In this document: positions 24,401 through 33,779 of the stretch, in pieces
Position numbering within the stretch: position 1 is the stretch's first letter
Layout of the letters: each line of letters opens with the position of its first letter
NCBI GenBank assembly: GCA_903851445.1
Contig: CAINOH010000020.1
Coordinates: 1 to 56,570, forward strand
Length of the DNA stretch: 56,570 nt
Direction: 5' to 3'
Source of the DNA: an uncultured Microcaldota archaeon
GTDB taxonomy: Archaea; Micrarchaeota; Micrarchaeia; Norongarragalinales; CAINOH01
Position numbers and translations under genes: made by a program
The notes under the pieces: model-generated
Database searches by the model: none
Told to the model about the DNA's origin: nothing
What the model saw: only the letters and a program-made list of their open reading frames with translations

Positions 24401-25474
24401 ATGGAATTCAACTACGGCGACTGCCAGGCCGAAATGGACATGATAAACAAGGCGTTCCTCGAGGTCATGATGAGCGGCGACGCGTCAGGACGCATATTCA
24501 CGTTCCCGATCCCGACATACAACCTTACCACTGACTTTGACTGGGACTCCGACAACGCAAACCTCCTGTTCGAGGCAACTGCGCGCTACGGAATGCCCTA
24601 CTTCCAGAACTACATCGGAAGCAACCTCGACCCCAAAAGCGTGCGGTCAATGTGCTGCAGGCTGAGCCTTGACCTTAACCAGCTGCGCAACAAGGGCAAC
24701 GGCATCTTCGGAGCTGGCGAGCAGACCGGAAGCGTCGGCGTGGTCACAATAAACGTCAACCGCCTTGCATACGAGTCTAGCAACAAGGACGAGTTCTTCA
24801 AGAAAATCGACCAGTACATGACCCTTGCCAAGGTCTCGCTTGAGATAAAACGCGAGGCAATCGAACGCAACCTCGCGCAGGGGCTGATGCCATACACCAA
24901 GAGGTACCTGGGCACGTTCAACAACCACTTCTCAACAATCGGGCTTTGCGGGATGAACGAGGCCTCGGTGAACCTGCTTGGAAAGAGCATCGCCGAGACC
25001 GAAGGCAAAGGCTTTGCAATGGAGACGCTCACGTTCATGCGCACCAAGCTCGTAGAGTTCCAGAACGAGACCGGACACCTCTACAACCTTGAGGCGACGC
25101 CTGCCGAGAGCGCAGGCTACAGGATGGCCAAGGCGGACAAGAAGGCGCACCCGGACATATACACTGCCGGGACAGACGTGCCCTACCTGACCAACTCTAC
25201 CCAGCTGCCGGTTGACGCTACGGACGACGTGATTGAGGCGCTTACGCACCAGAACGACATACAGCCGCTTTACAGCGGGGGGACGGTGTTCCACGTGTTC
25301 ATGGGCGAAAAGCTCAGCTCAGGAGATGCTTGCAAGGCCCTTGTGAAGAAGATTGCCTACAACACGCGGCTTCCGTACTTTTCAATCACGCCGACATTCA
25401 GCATCTGCCCGGAACACGGCTACATTGCAGGAGAGCACTTCACCTGCCCCTGCGCGGTAAAGGAGACTGCATAA
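24401..25474 (+). CDS. nrdD: NrdD catalytic domain, C-terminal part
   Basis: Continues the reductase in the same frame as the upstream part after one UAG. The family sequence resumes immediately after the stop (AAIIGGEPMEFNYG), then FTFPIPTYNLTTDFDWD, SMCCRLSLDLNQLRNKGNG with the region of the substrate-radical cysteine, and GSVGVVTINVNRLAY. It ends FSICPEHGYIAGEHFTCPC, which is the first half of the zinc-binding region. If translated separately the start is ATG 24401 (357 aa), but no good SD precedes it, and the eight conserved codons between stop and ATG would be lost. The glycyl-radical domain is absent and is encoded by the next gene. Confidence 0.88.
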   Translation: MEFNYGDCQAEMDMINKAFLEVMMSGDASGRIFTFPIPTYNLTTDFDWDSDNANLLFEATARYGMPYFQNYIGSNLDPKSVRSMCCRLSLDLNQLRNKGNGIFGAGEQTGSVGVVTINVNRLAYESSNKDEFFKKIDQYMTLAKVSLEIKREAIERNLAQGLMPYTKRYLGTFNNHFSTIGLCGMNEASVNLLGKSIAETEGKGFAMETLTFMRTKLVEFQNETGHLYNLEATPAESAGYRMAKADKKAHPDIYTAGTDVPYLTNSTQLPVDATDDVIEALTHQNDIQPLYSGGTVFHVFMGEKLSSGDACKALVKKIAYNTRLPYFSITPTFSICPEHGYIAGEHFTCPCAVKETA

Positions 25475-25494
25475 GAAAAAGGAGGATGAGAAAG

Positions 25495-25707
25495 ATGAAC
25501 GAAGACAAGACCTGCTCAAAGCGCTGCGAAGTATACTCACGCGTAGTCGGCTACTACAGGCCGGTACAGAACTGGAACAACGGAAAGCGCGAGGAATTCA
25601 AGGACCGGCTCGAGTACTCCGAGGACATCGCGCTCAAAAAGAAGTTTGCACCGGTACAAGAAGTCACAATAACCTGCGAGTGCGAAACTGCAAAAGCGAA
25701 GGCATAG
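25495..25707 (+). CDS. Detached glycyl-radical domain of anaerobic ribonucleotide reductase (70 aa)
   Basis: A 70-residue protein matching only the C-terminal end of class III reductases: CEVYSRVVGYYRPVQNWN, with the radical-bearing glycine at residue 19. It begins with its own cysteine pair (Cys7, Cys11), and a further CEC pair lies near the end. GGAGG (25481-25485) lies 9 nt before ATG 25495, so it has a genuine start. It is in a different frame from the preceding gene, with a TAA between them, so no single base change would rejoin them. It may dock into the catalytic domain as the free glycyl-radical protein YfiD/GrcA does with pyruvate formate-lyase. Confidence 0.88.
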   Translation: MNEDKTCSKRCEVYSRVVGYYRPVQNWNNGKREEFKDRLEYSEDIALKKKFAPVQEVTITCECETAKAKA

Positions 25708-25745
25708 GGAAGCAGGATACGTTGTGGAAGAAAGGAGGCCTTGTT

Positions 25746-26438
25746 ATGCAAATCGTTGGCCTGCAGAAGACCACGCTAGTGGACTACCCCGGCAAGGTCG
25801 CCTGCACTCTTTTCACTCCGGGGTGCAACTTCCGCTGTCCCTACTGCCACAACCCCGAACTAATCAAGCCAACCCACCAGTACCAGATTATTCCGGAGGA
25901 CGAGTTTCTCCAGTGGCTCTCTTCGCGCAAGGGCTGGCTTGACGGGGTTTGCGTAACAGGCGGAGAGCCCACACTGCAGAAGGACTTGCCGGAATTTGCC
26001 AGGAAAGTCAAGGACCTCGGATTTTTGTTCAAGCTTGACTCCAACGGCACGAACCCGCAAATGCTTGAGAAAATGCTTGACGCTGGACTCATCGATTTTG
26101 TAGCAATGGACATCAAGGCGCCCCTTGAGGACTACTCGAAAGCAACGAAAGTCAGCGTGGTTGAGGCGGACATAAAGAAGAGTGTCGAACTCATCCGCAC
26201 TCGCGCCCCGGATTATGAGTTCCGCACAACCGTCGGCCCCGCCTGGTACTCCGCGGACTACGCCAAGCGCATCGGCGAGTGGCTAAAGGGCTCAAAAGCA
26301 TACTACATACAGCAGTACGTTGCAGGAAACACGCTAGACCCGGAGCTGAGCCAGACCACTTTTTCGAAGGAGCAGCTGGAAGATCTTGCCAAAATACTCA
26401 AACCTTACTTTGGGAAGGTCGAAATCCGCGGAATTTGA
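25746..26438 (+). CDS. nrdG: Anaerobic ribonucleotide reductase activating protein
   Basis: A 230-residue radical-SAM enzyme that generates the glycyl radical on the reductase. The 4Fe-4S motif CNFRCPYC (CxxxCxxC) lies near residue 27, followed by a GGEPT motif for SAM binding. GGAGG lies 7 nt upstream of the ATG. It is 38 nt downstream of the detached glycyl-radical gene, its substrate, confirming that the locus acts as one class III reductase system working without oxygen. Confidence 0.93.
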   Translation: MQIVGLQKTTLVDYPGKVACTLFTPGCNFRCPYCHNPELIKPTHQYQIIPEDEFLQWLSSRKGWLDGVCVTGGEPTLQKDLPEFARKVKDLGFLFKLDSNGTNPQMLEKMLDAGLIDFVAMDIKAPLEDYSKATKVSVVEADIKKSVELIRTRAPDYEFRTTVGPAWYSADYAKRIGEWLKGSKAYYIQQYVAGNTLDPELSQTTFSKEQLEDLAKILKPYFGKVEIRGI

Positions 26439-26462
26439 ATAAAAAGGCCTTAAAAAATACAT

Positions 26463-26492
26463 TTTTAAACCTTCCAATAGATAATTACTTCC
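26463..26492 (+). promoter_or_regulatory. RNA polymerase operon promoter
   Basis: TTTTTAAAC (26462-26470) as TATA box, with AATTACTTCCC (26484-26493) at the expected start. The leader to rpoH is about 75 nt and contains a possible small hairpin, CCCTGTTCGGG (26491-26501). Confidence 0.5.
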
Positions 26493-26565
26493 CTGTTCGG
26501 GAAATAGGGCTTTTTTAGGGTTAGCTAGCCTTTTCGCTGGCACTCTGGTTGTTGTGGGTAAGCGG

Positions 26566-26799
26566 ATGAGTTCCTTTAAGCATATCTTTGTTCCAAAGCA
26601 CGAAGTAGCTTCGCAAAAGGAAGTTGACGAGATGTGCAAAAAGTTCGGCATTACTGTCGAGAAGCTCCCACTCATTAAGCTGTCCGACCCTGCAATTGCA
26701 GGCCTCGAGGTCGTGCCCGGACAGGTCATAAAAATCACGCGCAAGAGCGCGGTGACCAAGAAGGACGAAGACTATTATCGCAAGGTAATAGAGGATTAG
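26566..26799 (+). CDS. rpoH: DNA-directed RNA polymerase subunit H
   Basis: A 77-residue Rpb5-like subunit. Residues HIFVPKHEVASQKEVDEM and IKLSDPAIAGLEVVPGQVIKI are typical; archaeal RpoH corresponds to the C-terminal domain of Rpb5. GTG 26554 is an alternative start, 4 codons upstream. It heads the rpoH-rpoB''-rpoB'-rpoA gene string. Confidence 0.94.
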   Translation: MSSFKHIFVPKHEVASQKEVDEMCKKFGITVEKLPLIKLSDPAIAGLEVVPGQVIKITRKSAVTKKDEDYYRKVIED

Positions 26800-26921
26800 G
26801 AAACGGTTTTTACGCTCCTTAGCGCAAGGCAGGCGTATCAATCGGAATTTGGTGTTTCAAAGCGGCTGGCGACGCTATTTCGCCTGTAGAGCAAGTGCTT
26901 TTTGTAATTGGGTGATTTTGG

Positions 26922-28388
26922 GTGGCTTTCCGGGAATTGTCGCGCGCATATTATTACGAGAACAGCCTAGCAAAGCAGTTCATCAAGTCCTTCGACCGCT
27001 TTGTAGAGGAAGGGATGCAGGAAATCATCGAGCAGCAGAACATAATCGAGCCGCAGATTGAGGGAATCTCAATCAAACTCGGAAAAGTCCGCGTCGAGCG
27101 GCCGATGGTCATCGAGGCTGACGGCTCGCGCAGGCCGCTGTTCCCAATCGAGGCAAGAGTCCGCGACCTCTCCTACACCGCACCGATCTTTCTTGAGATG
27201 ACCCAGGTCATCAACGGCACTGCAAAGCGAACTGAGGACGTGTTCATCGGCGAACTCCCGGTGATGCTCAAGTCCAAGCTATGCTACCTCCACGGAAAGA
27301 GCGAGGAGGAGCTCACCAAGATGAGCGAGGACCCCCTTGACATCGGCGGGTACTTCATCATCAACGGCACTGAAAAGACGCTTATGAGCCTTGAGGACCT
27401 CGCGCCAAACCGCATCCTCGTCTCCAAGGAAAAGGACACCGGGCTCGTGCAGGCAAAGGTATTCTCAACGCGCCTCGGGTTCCGCGGCAGGATTACAGTT
27501 GACCGCACTGCTGAAGGCAAGATGTCAGTCACCCTGCCGTCATACAACAAGGCAATCGAAATATCGCTTCTTTTGCGCGCGCTTGGACTTGACTCGAACG
27601 AAAAAATCCTCGAAGGCTTCTCGGAGGAAATTGAGGTCCACAACGACATCCTCCTTAACATCGAGTCCGACCCTTCACGGAAGAAGTCGGAAGCGCTTGA
27701 AATCATTGGAAAGCGCGCAGCACCAGGACAGCCTGTTGACTACCAGGTCAAGCGCGCCGAGCTCCTCATCGACCGCTACCTTCTCCCGCACATCGGAGTC
27801 GAGTCCGAGAACAGGCTTGCAAAGGCGTACTTCCTCTGCAGGATGTCCGAGCGCGCAATCCTGGTATTCTACAGGAAGCGCCTCGTAGAGAACAAGGACC
27901 ACTACTCGAACAAGCGCATCAAGATCTCAGGAAAGCTAATGGAAGAACTCTTCCGCTATAGCTTCCAGTTCCTGGTCAAGGACATCGCCTACCAGATGGA
28001 GCGCGCAAACGTGCGTGGCAGAAAGCTTTCGATGTTTGCAGTGGTGCGGCCGGACGCGCTCACCGAGCGCATCAAGTACAGCATGGCAACTGGAAACTGG
28101 GTTGGCGGCCACACCGGAGTGTCCCAGCCTCTTGACCGCTACAACTTCATCTCGGCAGTATCTTTCCTGCGCAGGGTGACTTCGCCCCTTGCGAAGAAAC
28201 ACCCGCACCACAAGGCGCGTGACTTGAACGGCACGCACTTTGGACGGCTTGACCCGAACGAGACTCCGGAAGGGCCTAACTGCGGTCTTGTGAAGAACCT
28301 CGCGATGTTCTGCGAGATTACTGTCGGAGTGCCGGAGAAACCGGTTGAATCCACGCTGAAGAAACTCGGCGTTTCCATGAAGCTTTAA
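26922..28388 (+). CDS. rpoB'': RNA polymerase subunit B'' (N-terminal half of beta)
   Basis: A 488-residue protein corresponding to the protrusion, lobe and fork regions of Rpb2. The segments EDLAPNRILVSKE, VKRAELLIDRYLLPHIG and HFGRLDPNETPEGPNCGLVKNLA are characteristic. It ends after the fork region, where other split B subunits also end. Start is GTG 26922 with GGGTGA just upstream. The stop is followed 22 nt later by rpoB'. Confidence 0.96.
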   Translation: MAFRELSRAYYYENSLAKQFIKSFDRFVEEGMQEIIEQQNIIEPQIEGISIKLGKVRVERPMVIEADGSRRPLFPIEARVRDLSYTAPIFLEMTQVINGTAKRTEDVFIGELPVMLKSKLCYLHGKSEEELTKMSEDPLDIGGYFIINGTEKTLMSLEDLAPNRILVSKEKDTGLVQAKVFSTRLGFRGRITVDRTAEGKMSVTLPSYNKAIEISLLLRALGLDSNEKILEGFSEEIEVHNDILLNIESDPSRKKSEALEIIGKRAAPGQPVDYQVKRAELLIDRYLLPHIGVESENRLAKAYFLCRMSERAILVFYRKRLVENKDHYSNKRIKISGKLMEELFRYSFQFLVKDIAYQMERANVRGRKLSMFAVVRPDALTERIKYSMATGNWVGGHTGVSQPLDRYNFISAVSFLRRVTSPLAKKHPHHKARDLNGTHFGRLDPNETPEGPNCGLVKNLAMFCEITVGVPEKPVESTLKKLGVSMKL

Positions 28389-28410
28389 GTTTACAGGAGA
28401 TTGATTTACG

Positions 28411-30243
28411 ATGAAATGCAGCGTTTTCCTCAACGGCCGCTTCGTGGGATTTTCTGAAGACGGCAAGAAGCTCTGTGACGAAATCCGCGAGAAGCGGCGC
28501 GCAGCGGAGATTGACAGCCAGAGCAACGTGGCCTACTATTCAAAGACCGACGAGGTCTTCATCAACACCGACGAGGGCCGCGCACGCAGGCCGCTCCTTG
28601 TGCTGCGCAACGGAAAGAACATGCTTACAACCGAGCTTTCGGAGAAAATCAAGAAGGGCGAAATCGGCTGGTCCGACCTCGTTGCAAAGGGAGTTGTCGA
28701 GTACCTCGATGCGGAGGAAGAGGAGAACACCCACATCGCAATCAGCGAGCGCGAACTCGAAAAGAAGGAGAGCAAGGGAAGGAGCGCAACCTATACACAC
28801 CTTGAGATTGACCCGCGCTCGATACTCGGATACGCAAGCTCGCAGATGCCGTTCCCCGAATACAACATGGCGCCCAGGGTCCTGATGGCAGCGCAGCACA
28901 CCAAGCAAAGCCTCGGGCTTTACGCTGCAAACTACAACCTCCGCACTGACACTCGCGGTTATGTCCTTTACTACCCGCAGGCGCCCCTTGTGCAGACCGA
29001 GGCGTACGAAACGCTCAAGCTCGCAAGGCGCGCAAGCGGCCAGAACCTCGTAGTCGCAGTCCTTTCCTATTACGGCTTCAACATGGACGACGCCATCGTC
29101 ATCAACCGCGGCGCAATAGACCGCGGCCTGGGACGCTCGGTGTTCCTGCGCAGCTACTCGGCAGAGGAGCGCAGGTATCCTGGTGGACAGAAGGACAAGT
29201 TCGGAGTGCCGGAGGAGTTCGTGCAGGGTTACCTCGGCCCAGAATCATACGCTTGCCTTGACCAGGATGGAATCATCACTCCCGAAACCACTGTCTCCGA
29301 GGACGCTGTCCTCGTAGGCAAGACCTCGCCACCGCGTTTCCTCAAGGAAGTAACTGCGCTTGACGTTGACTCTGAAAAGCGCAGGGAAAGCTCGGTGACT
29401 GTGCGCGGAAACGAGAACGGGGTAGTTGACGCGGTAATACTCTCCGAGACCGTTGCAGGCAACAAGTTCGTAAAGGTCCGCGTTCGCAAGCTCAACATAC
29501 CCGAAATCGGCGACAAGTTCGCCTCGCGCTTCGGCCAGAAGGGAGTAATCTCGCTCCTTGCGGCTCCTGAGGACATGCCATTCACCAAGGACGGAATCGT
29601 ACCCGACCTAATCATCAACCCCCACGCCATACCCGGACGTATGACCGCAGGCCACCTTTTGGAGATGCTTGCGGGAAAAGCCGCCTGCATGGACGGAAAG
29701 ACCAAGGACGGCTCCGCGTTCGTCGGACAGCGCGAGGAGGACTTCGAGGAAACGCTCGAAAAAGCCGGGATGCGCTTCACCGGCCAGGAGACGCTTTACG
29801 ACGGACGAACCGGCCGCATGATGATGGCCAAGATTTACGTCGGAGTCATCTACTACCAGCGACTTCACCACCTCGTGTCGCTCAAGATACACGCGCGCTC
29901 GCGCGGACCGGTGCAGATGCTCACCCACCAGCCCACTGAAGGAAGGGCAAGGGAAGGAGGGCTGCGCCTGGGAGAGATGGAAAGGGACTGCTTCATCGGG
30001 TTCGGTGCCGCGTCCTTGCTCAAGGAGCGTATGATTGACTCTTCGGACAAGACCACCGAGCTAGTGTGCTCGGAGTGCGGAAGCCTCGCAAGCTTCGACA
30101 AGATAAAGGGACGCAAGTACTGCCCAATCTGCCAGAGCACCAAGTGCGACGACGTGGAGATGTCCTACGCATTCAAGCTTTTGCTTGACGAGATGAAGAG
30201 CATCGGCATATTCCCCAAGCTCGAGCTTGCGGACAAGAGCTAG
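28411..30243 (+). CDS. rpoB': RNA polymerase subunit B' (C-terminal half of beta)
   Basis: A 610-residue protein with the hybrid-binding, wall and clamp parts of Rpb2. GFNMDDAIVINRGAIDRG and GDKFASRFGQKGVISLLA are the catalytic-core motifs. A zinc ribbon with paired cysteines (CSECG and CPICQ) lies near residue 555. AGGAGATTGATT precedes the ATG as SD. The split rpoB is seen in several euryarchaeal lineages. Confidence 0.97.
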   Translation: MKCSVFLNGRFVGFSEDGKKLCDEIREKRRAAEIDSQSNVAYYSKTDEVFINTDEGRARRPLLVLRNGKNMLTTELSEKIKKGEIGWSDLVAKGVVEYLDAEEEENTHIAISERELEKKESKGRSATYTHLEIDPRSILGYASSQMPFPEYNMAPRVLMAAQHTKQSLGLYAANYNLRTDTRGYVLYYPQAPLVQTEAYETLKLARRASGQNLVVAVLSYYGFNMDDAIVINRGAIDRGLGRSVFLRSYSAEERRYPGGQKDKFGVPEEFVQGYLGPESYACLDQDGIITPETTVSEDAVLVGKTSPPRFLKEVTALDVDSEKRRESSVTVRGNENGVVDAVILSETVAGNKFVKVRVRKLNIPEIGDKFASRFGQKGVISLLAAPEDMPFTKDGIVPDLIINPHAIPGRMTAGHLLEMLAGKAACMDGKTKDGSAFVGQREEDFEETLEKAGMRFTGQETLYDGRTGRMMMAKIYVGVIYYQRLHHLVSLKIHARSRGPVQMLTHQPTEGRAREGGLRLGEMERDCFIGFGAASLLKERMIDSSDKTTELVCSECGSLASFDKIKGRKYCPICQSTKCDDVEMSYAFKLLLDEMKSIGIFPKLELADKS

Positions 30244-30273
30244 GACTGAAATTTCTGAGAGTGTGTATTGTTT

Positions 30274-33200
30274 ATGGCAATCAAAGTCATCCGGTCGATC
30301 AAGTTCGCGGTATTCTCGCCCGAACAAGTCCGCGCAATGAGCGCAGTCAAGATTACCGTCCCCGACACTTACGACGAGGATGGCTACCCAATCAGCGGCG
30401 GCCTGGCTGACCAGCACCTCGGGGTCATCGACCCCGGGCTCAAGTGCAAGACCTGCGGCGGACGCATCAAGTCGTGCGGCGGGCACTTCGGCCACATCGA
30501 GCTCGTCCGGCCGGTTGTGCACGTCGGGTTTGCAAAGCCCATTTACATGATACTGAAGGCGACCTGCAGAAAGTGCGGCCGCCTGCTCTCCGAGGAGAAC
30601 ACCGTAAACCGCGTGAAGAAGGTCTCCGAGTGCCCGCACTGCAAGGAAAAGCAGAGGGCAATCAAGTTCGTAAAGCCGCTCACATACTACGAGGACACGC
30701 GCAGGCTCCTTCCGAACGAAATCCGCGAGCGCCTCGAGCGCATCCCGACAGACGACCTCCACAAAATGAAAGTCGAAATCCGGCCGGAGTGGATGATTCT
30801 CACCTGCCTCATCGTATCGCCGGTTACTGTGCGGCCGTCAATCACGCTTGAAACGGGAGAGCGCTCCGAGGACGACCTTACCCACAAGCTCGTGGACATC
30901 CTGCGCATCAACCAGCGACTTGCGGAGAACATCGACGCGGGCGCGCCGCAGCTCATCATCGAGGACCTGTGGGACCTTTTGCAATACCACGTCGCCACTT
31001 ACTTTGACAACGAGACCGCCGGGATACCACCGGCACGCCACCGCTCCGGACGCCAACTCAAGACGCTCTTCCAGAGGCTCAAGGGCAAGGAGGGGCGCTT
31101 CCGCTACAACCTCTCGGGAAAGCGCGTCAACTTCTCCGCGCGAACCGTGATTTCCCCGGACCCGACCTTGGGAATCAACGAGCTCGGAATCCCCGAATCA
31201 ATCGCCGCCGAGCTTACGCTCCCGGTGCAGGTCACCGAGTGGAACCTCGAGCAGATCAAGACACTAATCCGCGAGCACCCGGACAAGATAAACTACGTAA
31301 TCAAGCCAGATGGCAAGCGCAAGAAGCTAACCTCAACCAACGTCGAGGAACTCCTCACTGAGATTGACCCGGGCTGCACAATCGAGCGCCAGCTCATCGA
31401 CGGCGACATCGGAATCTTCAACCGCCAGCCCTCGCTGCACAGGCAGTCCATGATGGCGCACAACATCAAGGTGCTTGCAGGAAAGACGTTCCGCTTCAAC
31501 GACGCGGTGACCAAGCCGTACAACGCGGACTTCGACGGCGACGAGATGAACCTGCACATCCCCCAGAACGAGGAGGCGCAGGCAGAGGCAGAGATTCTGA
31601 TGAAGGTCGAGAACCAGATTCTCTCGCCGCGCCACGGCGACCCGAGCATCGGGCCCGCAATGGACCAGATTTCAGGGCTCTACGTGCTCACTTTGGGCGA
31701 CGTGAAGTTCTCAAAGGAAGAGGCGTGCCAACTGCTCGGCGCAGCGGAAATCTACCCCGAGATCTCGAAGGCAAAGCTTTCTGGAAAGGAAATATTCTCA
31801 TACATCCTCCCGGAGGACTTCGACTTTGCGGGCAAGAACAGGAGCGCAAGCAAGAACGACCCCAACGAGAGGTCAAAGTGCCCCGAGGACGCGTTCGTCG
31901 AAATCAAGAAGGGCAAGCTCCACTACGGCCACATAGACTCGAAAGTACTCAACGCGATGCTCAAGAAGATGTTCGCAGAGTGCGGGCCCCAAAAAACCCG
32001 CGAGTTCATCGACGCTGCAGCAAAGATGTCAGTTGTGATGATTACCTGGTACGGGCTCTCAATCTCGCTTGAGGACTACTACATCTCGCCCGAGGCGAGG
32101 AAGGAAATCCTCCAGAACTACCGCGACGCGCGCGAGAAAGTGCACAATCTCATCCACAAGTACAAGGAAGGGAACCTCGAGAGGCTTCCAGGAAAGTCAA
32201 GCCTTGAGACTTTGGAAGAGCACGTGATGGGAATCGTCGAAGGCGTGCGCAAGGACAGCTGGAAGATTATCGGCAAGGGAATCAAGAAGCTGCCAGCAAA
32301 CGTCGGCGGGGAACTTCTTCAGATGAACTCACCGCTCATGCTCGCGCAGGCAGGCGCAAGGGGAAGCACGCTCAACGTCGTGCAAATGTGCGGGCTCGTG
32401 GGCCAGCAGGCAGTGCGCGGCAAGCGCATCAAGTCCGGATACCGCGGACGCGTGCTCCCGCACTTCCGCCGCGGCGACCTCGGCGACGAGGCCAAGGGCT
32501 TCGTAATCAAGCCGTTCAAGCACGGGCTCTCCCCGATTGAATACTTCTTCCACGCAGCAGGAGGACGCGACTCCGTAGTCGACAAGGGAGTCAACCCGGC
32601 AAAGACCGGTTACATGCAGCGCCGTCTAATCAACGCGCTCCAGGACTTCATAGTGCAGAAGGACATCTCGGTCCGCGACTCCGAAGGACGCATCATACAG
32701 TTCAAGTACGGCGACGACGGCCTCGACGCAACGGACATGCCGGTTGCATACGGCGAGCCGGTGGGAGTTGTCGCAGCACAATCCATTGGAGAGCCGGGCA
32801 CGCAAATGACGCTCCGGACTTTCCACTACGCAGGAGTAGCCTCGCTCGCACAACTCGGCTTCACCAGGCTGGTAGAGCTTGTTGACGCGCGAAAGACGCC
32901 CAAGAACCCGGTCATGGAAGTCTACCTCAAGCCGGAGTACACCAAGGACATCGACAAGGTAAAGAAAATCTCATTCAAGATTGAGAAGGTGTCGCTTTCC
33001 GATGTCGCCGAAGTGCGCGAGGACTTCGAGAAGAAGGCGGTCACGGTAAAGTTCGACGACAAGGCGCTCAAGGAAGCTGGGCTCAAGGAAGACGACGTGC
33101 TCGCAAAAATAAAGGCAGTTGCGCCATTCGTAAAGGAGCGCGACAAGTACGTAATCAAGCCAAAGGACGAGACGCTTAAGAACATCCGCAAGGTGACGAC

Positions 33201-33726
33201 CAAGCTCTACGAGATGATTTTGAAGGGAATCCCCGGAATCAACCGCGCAATCATCATCGAAAAGAAGAACGACAAGGGCGACAGGGAGTACTCGCTTGCA
33301 ACCGAAGGCACGAACCTGAAGGAAATCTTCAAGCTCGACGAGGTCGATGCTTCGCGCACGGTCACAAACGACATCACCGAAATCGCTGGCACCCTCGGGA
33401 TCGAGGCAGCTCGCAACGCAATCATCCACGAAGTCGAGAAGGTGCTGCACGCGCAGGAGCTCAACGTCGACGTGCGCCATATCATGCTCATCTCCGATGG
33501 CATGACATTCAAGGGCGAAATCAAGAGCGTCGGCAGGCATGGTCTTGCAGGAGAGAAGCCCTCGGTGCTCGCAAGGGCGTCGTTCGAGGAGACCGCAAAG
33601 CACCTTTTGAACGCCTGCGTAAAGGGCGAGGAGGACGCGCTTTCCGGAATCACTGAGAACATCCTCATCGGACAGACCATCCCGTGCGGTACCGGGCTTG
33701 TCAAGGTAGTGATGAGGCCAGAGTAA
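30274..33726 (+). CDS. rpoA: RNA polymerase subunit A, A' and A'' fused
   Basis: A single 1150-residue frame containing both halves of the largest subunit. The A' part has the zinc region CKTCGG/CGGHFGH (about residue 55) and the catalytic loop NADFDGDEMNLH binding the active-site magnesium (about residue 415). The A'' part starts around residue 828 at EPVGVVAAQSIGEPGTQ, includes the trigger loop RTFHYAGV, and ends normally. In most archaea these are two genes. There is no stop codon or start signal at the usual junction. ATG 30274 is preferred over TTG 30268. It closes the operon and is followed by a T-rich terminator. Confidence 0.96.
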   Translation: MAIKVIRSIKFAVFSPEQVRAMSAVKITVPDTYDEDGYPISGGLADQHLGVIDPGLKCKTCGGRIKSCGGHFGHIELVRPVVHVGFAKPIYMILKATCRKCGRLLSEENTVNRVKKVSECPHCKEKQRAIKFVKPLTYYEDTRRLLPNEIRERLERIPTDDLHKMKVEIRPEWMILTCLIVSPVTVRPSITLETGERSEDDLTHKLVDILRINQRLAENIDAGAPQLIIEDLWDLLQYHVATYFDNETAGIPPARHRSGRQLKTLFQRLKGKEGRFRYNLSGKRVNFSARTVISPDPTLGINELGIPESIAAELTLPVQVTEWNLEQIKTLIREHPDKINYVIKPDGKRKKLTSTNVEELLTEIDPGCTIERQLIDGDIGIFNRQPSLHRQSMMAHNIKVLAGKTFRFNDAVTKPYNADFDGDEMNLHIPQNEEAQAEAEILMKVENQILSPRHGDPSIGPAMDQISGLYVLTLGDVKFSKEEACQLLGAAEIYPEISKAKLSGKEIFSYILPEDFDFAGKNRSASKNDPNERSKCPEDAFVEIKKGKLHYGHIDSKVLNAMLKKMFAECGPQKTREFIDAAAKMSVVMITWYGLSISLEDYYISPEARKEILQNYRDAREKVHNLIHKYKEGNLERLPGKSSLETLEEHVMGIVEGVRKDSWKIIGKGIKKLPANVGGELLQMNSPLMLAQAGARGSTLNVVQMCGLVGQQAVRGKRIKSGYRGRVLPHFRRGDLGDEAKGFVIKPFKHGLSPIEYFFHAAGGRDSVVDKGVNPAKTGYMQRRLINALQDFIVQKDISVRDSEGRIIQFKYGDDGLDATDMPVAYGEPVGVVAAQSIGEPGTQMTLRTFHYAGVASLAQLGFTRLVELVDARKTPKNPVMEVYLKPEYTKDIDKVKKISFKIEKVSLSDVAEVREDFEKKAVTVKFDDKALKEAGLKEDDVLAKIKAVAPFVKERDKYVIKPKDETLKNIRKVTTKLYEMILKGIPGINRAIIIEKKNDKGDREYSLATEGTNLKEIFKLDEVDASRTVTNDITEIAGTLGIEAARNAIIHEVEKVLHAQELNVDVRHIMLISDGMTFKGEIKSVGRHGLAGEKPSVLARASFEETAKHLLNACVKGEEDALSGITENILIGQTIPCGTGLVKVVMRPE

Positions 33727-33742
33727 GTTTCGGCTTCGACGC

Positions 33743-33779
33743 TTTCTTTTTTCTTTTCTAATTTTTTTATTTTTCTTTT
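33743..33779 (+). terminator. T-rich terminator after rpoA
   Basis: A run of T-tracts (TTTCTTTTTTCTTTTC then TTTTTTTATTTTTC) begins about 17 nt after the rpoA stop. There is no strong hairpin, as is common for archaeal intrinsic termination. Confidence 0.65.

Noticed and set aside
25441-25500. A simple frameshift joining the NrdD catalytic gene to the glycyl-radical gene
   Set aside because: The upstream protein ends at TAA and the downstream gene has its own SD (GGAGG, 9 nt) and duplicated cysteine region. More than one change would be needed to fuse them.
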